In this document: one piece after another, positions 61,801 to 64,000 of the stretch
How positions within the stretch are numbered: position 1 is the stretch's first letter
How the letters are laid out: each line of letters starts with the position of its first letter
Origin: Cloeon dipterum
Taxonomy: Eukaryota; Arthropoda; Insecta; Ephemeroptera; Baetidae
NCBI RefSeq assembly: GCF_949628265.1
Contig: NC_088788.1
Location: 9,610,001-9,674,000, forward strand
Length of the DNA stretch: 64,000 nt
Direction of reading: 5' to 3'
Notes under the pieces: model-generated
The model's database searches: none
Told to the model about the DNA's origin: nothing
The model's input: the letters and a program-made list of their open reading frames with translations, nothing else
Made by a program: the position numbers and the translations under genes

Positions 61801-63278
61801 CTAATGAATTTTTTATTTATATGTTTGACTTAAAAATTTTATTAATTCAATTATTTGGCCATAGTATAGATACAATAGATAGTTTTAAATTTAATTTTAT
61901 ATTTTTTCCTGTATTAAATTTAAAGTCAAATCTATATTATCCTGTGTGTTGATTTTTGCTCGCAATAAAGGACGGAAAGGTGACGAAATGCGATTAAAAT
62001 GTCTTCATTTTTTCCTAACGAGATGTATTCTTCTTCCAGCCTCCAAGTGTGCCATGGGGCAAGATGCTGACCTCTCTGCCCGTGTGGGCCATCATCATCA
62101 CTCACGCTGCCAGCGTGTTCGGCTACTTCACCGTCGTCAACCAGCTGCCTACCTACATGAAAAATATTCTCGGCTTCAACATCAAGGAGGTGATTAATCG
62201 CTGCGTTCTCTGTGATTGTTTGCGTTATGGTCTAAATCCACAATCTCGGTCCTCAGAACGGTTTGCTGTCCAGCTTGCCCTACTTTGGAAAGTACTTCTT
62301 CGCCATCACCACCAGCTACATCGCTGACTACCTCCGCAAATCGGGAACACTCAGCACCACCGCCGCCAGGAAACTCTTCACAGGATTTGGTAAATTTCAA
62401 TTTCTGATTTTATCCTCGATAAAATCTAATGATTAAAATATTTTTTAACGAAATATGGCAAAGTTCAAAATATAGAGAGCAAATTTTATATTTTTTAAAG
62501 ATAATTTCTGATCTTCTTAAATCAAAATTTTGCTTTGCTCACAAATAATCAGTGTTCATAAATTTTGCAATGCACAATAATGCACCACTGTTTTTTTTTG
62601 CGTAAAAATCAGCTGGAAAAAAACACCGCATTTTCCGAATTAAACTCCGTAAAGGTCACATTTCGCGCCAAAATATTCATAAATTTTGGAAAATTGCGAC
62701 GAAAGTTAAAATTCGCGGTCTTTTTTTGAAATCAGGACTTTTTTTACTGATTTTGTAAAAATCCCTATGGGCATTCATATAAGAATTTTATTTACAATAA
62801 AAATTCATGCTTCGGAAAAATGTGCAAAATTGCAGGAAAACAGTTGCGGTTTTCCGGAAAAATGCAGGTTTTTGAAAACCCATTAAATAATAGAAATTTA
62901 CCAGCATTTTTATATTTGGTTAAAATGCTTTTTTACCTCAGGTTGCTCATGCCTATTTACGCGGTTTAAAATATTCATATCTTAGCAAAAATTTTTTGTT
63001 CTTAAAATTAATTGAATTCATATTATCTCTTTTCAGCCGTGGGTGTGCCAGGTCTGTTCATGATGTCGCTGGTGTTCTTCGGCTGCGACCGCTTCTGGTC
63101 CGTCTTCTTCTTCACGGCGGCGCTGACCATCAACGGCGCCGTCACCGCTGGCTACCTTGGCAACGGCCTCGACATCGCACCTAATTTCTCTGGCACCATC
63201 TTCGGCCTGGCTAACACCCTGTCCTCCTCTGGTGGCTACATCTCCACCTTCATGGTCGGCGTTTTCACCAATAACAAC
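55900..63278 (+). CDS. SLC17-family MFS anion transporter (sialin / phosphate-cotransporter-like), 5' 451 codons; continues beyond window
   Basis: A multi-pass membrane transporter of organic or inorganic anions; the substrate cannot be told from this sequence. Exons: 55900-55930, 59311-59558, 59896-60138, 60194-60278, 61456-61676, 62040-62189, 62257-62389, 63037-63278. The start exon encodes MGKGIFTTIS. TM1 then contains VLNFMVLTGFMFNYMLRVNLTIAIVAM, with the SLC17 NxTIAIVAM signature. An extracellular loop with NKT and NAT glycosylation sites follows. Next come FNWDEPTQNLILGCFFWGYV, the MFS motif LPGGRMAEVFGARR, GATWPAIQPMASKWIPP, SSLGAALTMPMCGYLIAHLGW and further helices to NFSGTIFGLANTLSSSGGYI. 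All are SLC17 hallmarks in order. Ten or so of twelve helices are present. The 3' donor at 63279 (GTAAGC) shows that it continues. Drosophila Picot-type genes are the closest guess. Confidence 0.92.
56561..56962. mobile_element. Foldback MITE, copy 2, in the first coding intron of the SLC17 gene
   Basis: Same family and structure as 30013-30429: two inverted arms of ~180 bases. The blocks GAGGCCGCCAACTGATGGCGCC, TTCAGATTCAATCCTGCC and GCGCTGAAAACCAAAATCGG in the left arm are mirrored by their complements in the right arm, which ends GCTTCAAACACTAAGGGTTTATGCAAC. The left tip is diverged or truncated compared with copy 1. No coding capacity. Confidence 0.9.
57480..57780. promoter_or_regulatory. 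GC-rich island in intron 1 of the SLC17 gene
   Basis: About 300 bases of raised GC and CpG, including CACGTG (E-box type) twice, within otherwise AT-rich intron. It could be an alternative promoter or enhancer. No exon with a good donor was identified with confidence. Confidence 0.3.
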
Positions 63279-64000
63279 GTAAGCCAAATAAGATTTATGA
63301 TTTAAAAACTAAAATTATTTAATCTTAATAAGTTGCTATATATTTATTTTTATTGTAAAAAATAATTGAAACATTATTTCTATTCCAATATGTATAACAA
63401 AATATTTTTGTTTTTTAATAATATATATTTCAAGTGCTTCATCAATTTACTTCAGGAATTATTTCAGAATGAAAAATTTTTAATTACCTTCCACATCTCT
63501 GAATCACGTTAATTATATCTATTTTCTAATAATTCTTATGAAATAAGGGTTTTTAAATAAGGAAATAAGTCTCAATATGGAAACTTTGCGTTCAGTTCAT
63601 TGAGGTCATTTTGAACCTAAAACTAAAGGGTTAAAATTGCCTAGAGCATTAATTCTGAGACAAAGAATCAAGATTAATAATTTAAACAAATTTCTTACTC
63701 TTTGAATTACGCAATTTTAAGCCATTTTGACCTCATTTAAACCGTCCAAATCGTCTGGAAGTCTAAGGAAATATGCATAATTATGTTTCACATGTGAGGA
63801 AAATATTTCTAGATTTTATTTTTGGTCGAATTTTTAACCAGATCGGTTTTCCAGTCTAATTGTGATTATTTTTTTAACCATATTTTTGGGTTTAATCATT
63901 AGATGCATAACTTTCTAAAAAATTTCATTTTTTTTAAATTTCCACAAAAATGTAGGACTTTCACAGAAGGATTGCCATTTAAATTGAAAAAAGTTTAAAT
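63279..64000 (+). other. Intron of the SLC17 gene running off the window
   Basis: Very AT-rich sequence after the exon-8 donor. No further exon is visible before the window ends. Confidence 0.75.

Overview
This is a nuclear window from an arthropod, most likely an insect. Genes are split into many small exons with GT-AG introns, often 50-150 bases long. Exons are GC-richer than the very AT-rich introns, and the proteins resemble Drosophila Men, Marcal1, Torsin, Rev1, glorund, SF1, mats, Sod2 and an SLC17 transporter. I cannot name the species. There is no bacterial, plasmid or phage content. Every complete gene model below was assembled by hand from splice sites, and its summed exon length is a multiple of three.

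Layout. 1-1394 (+): last exons of cytosolic malic enzyme. 1781-5321 (-): SMARCAL1-type annealing helicase. 6043-7487 (+): torsin, divergent from SMARCAL1. 7525-13195 (+): REV1 translesion polymerase, starting 37 bases after the torsin stop. 13579-18433 (-): hnRNP H/F (glorund-like). 19230-24096 (+): splicing factor 1, divergent from hnRNP H/F. 25694-28096 (-): MOB1/mats. 28601-30703 (+): mitochondrial Mn superoxide dismutase, divergent from mats. So there are three head-to-head pairs and several convergent 3' ends. 30930-34066 has no convincing gene.

34069-46765 looks like one large, possibly still coding-competent DNA transposon. It has a 12-bp inverted end at each side, a dense field of GGATATCC palindromes just inside both ends, a 709-aa tnp2/CMC (CACTA-like) transposase gene, and a second multi-exon gene on the same strand whose product resembles DUF4806 proteins. 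Introns of the second gene carry a chain of long palindromes. A 1440-bp tandem duplication there has also duplicated a 36-codon exon. A separate 2.05-kb element with TA target duplication and its own inverted ends sits in the 5' leader region of the transposase gene.

47.15-64.0 kb is the 5' half of an SLC17/MFS anion transporter (+): a GC-rich probable non-coding first exon ending near 47520, a long intron region, a start exon at 55900 and seven further exons. The gene runs off the right edge. Foldback MITEs of one family lie in the Sod2 intron and in the first coding intron of the transporter. Another MITE lies in an hnRNP H/F intron.

The host genes do not form one pathway. SMARCAL1 and REV1 both act at stalled replication forks and flank torsin, and hnRNP H/F and SF1 are both splicing proteins sharing a promoter region. 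I treat these as possible coincidences.
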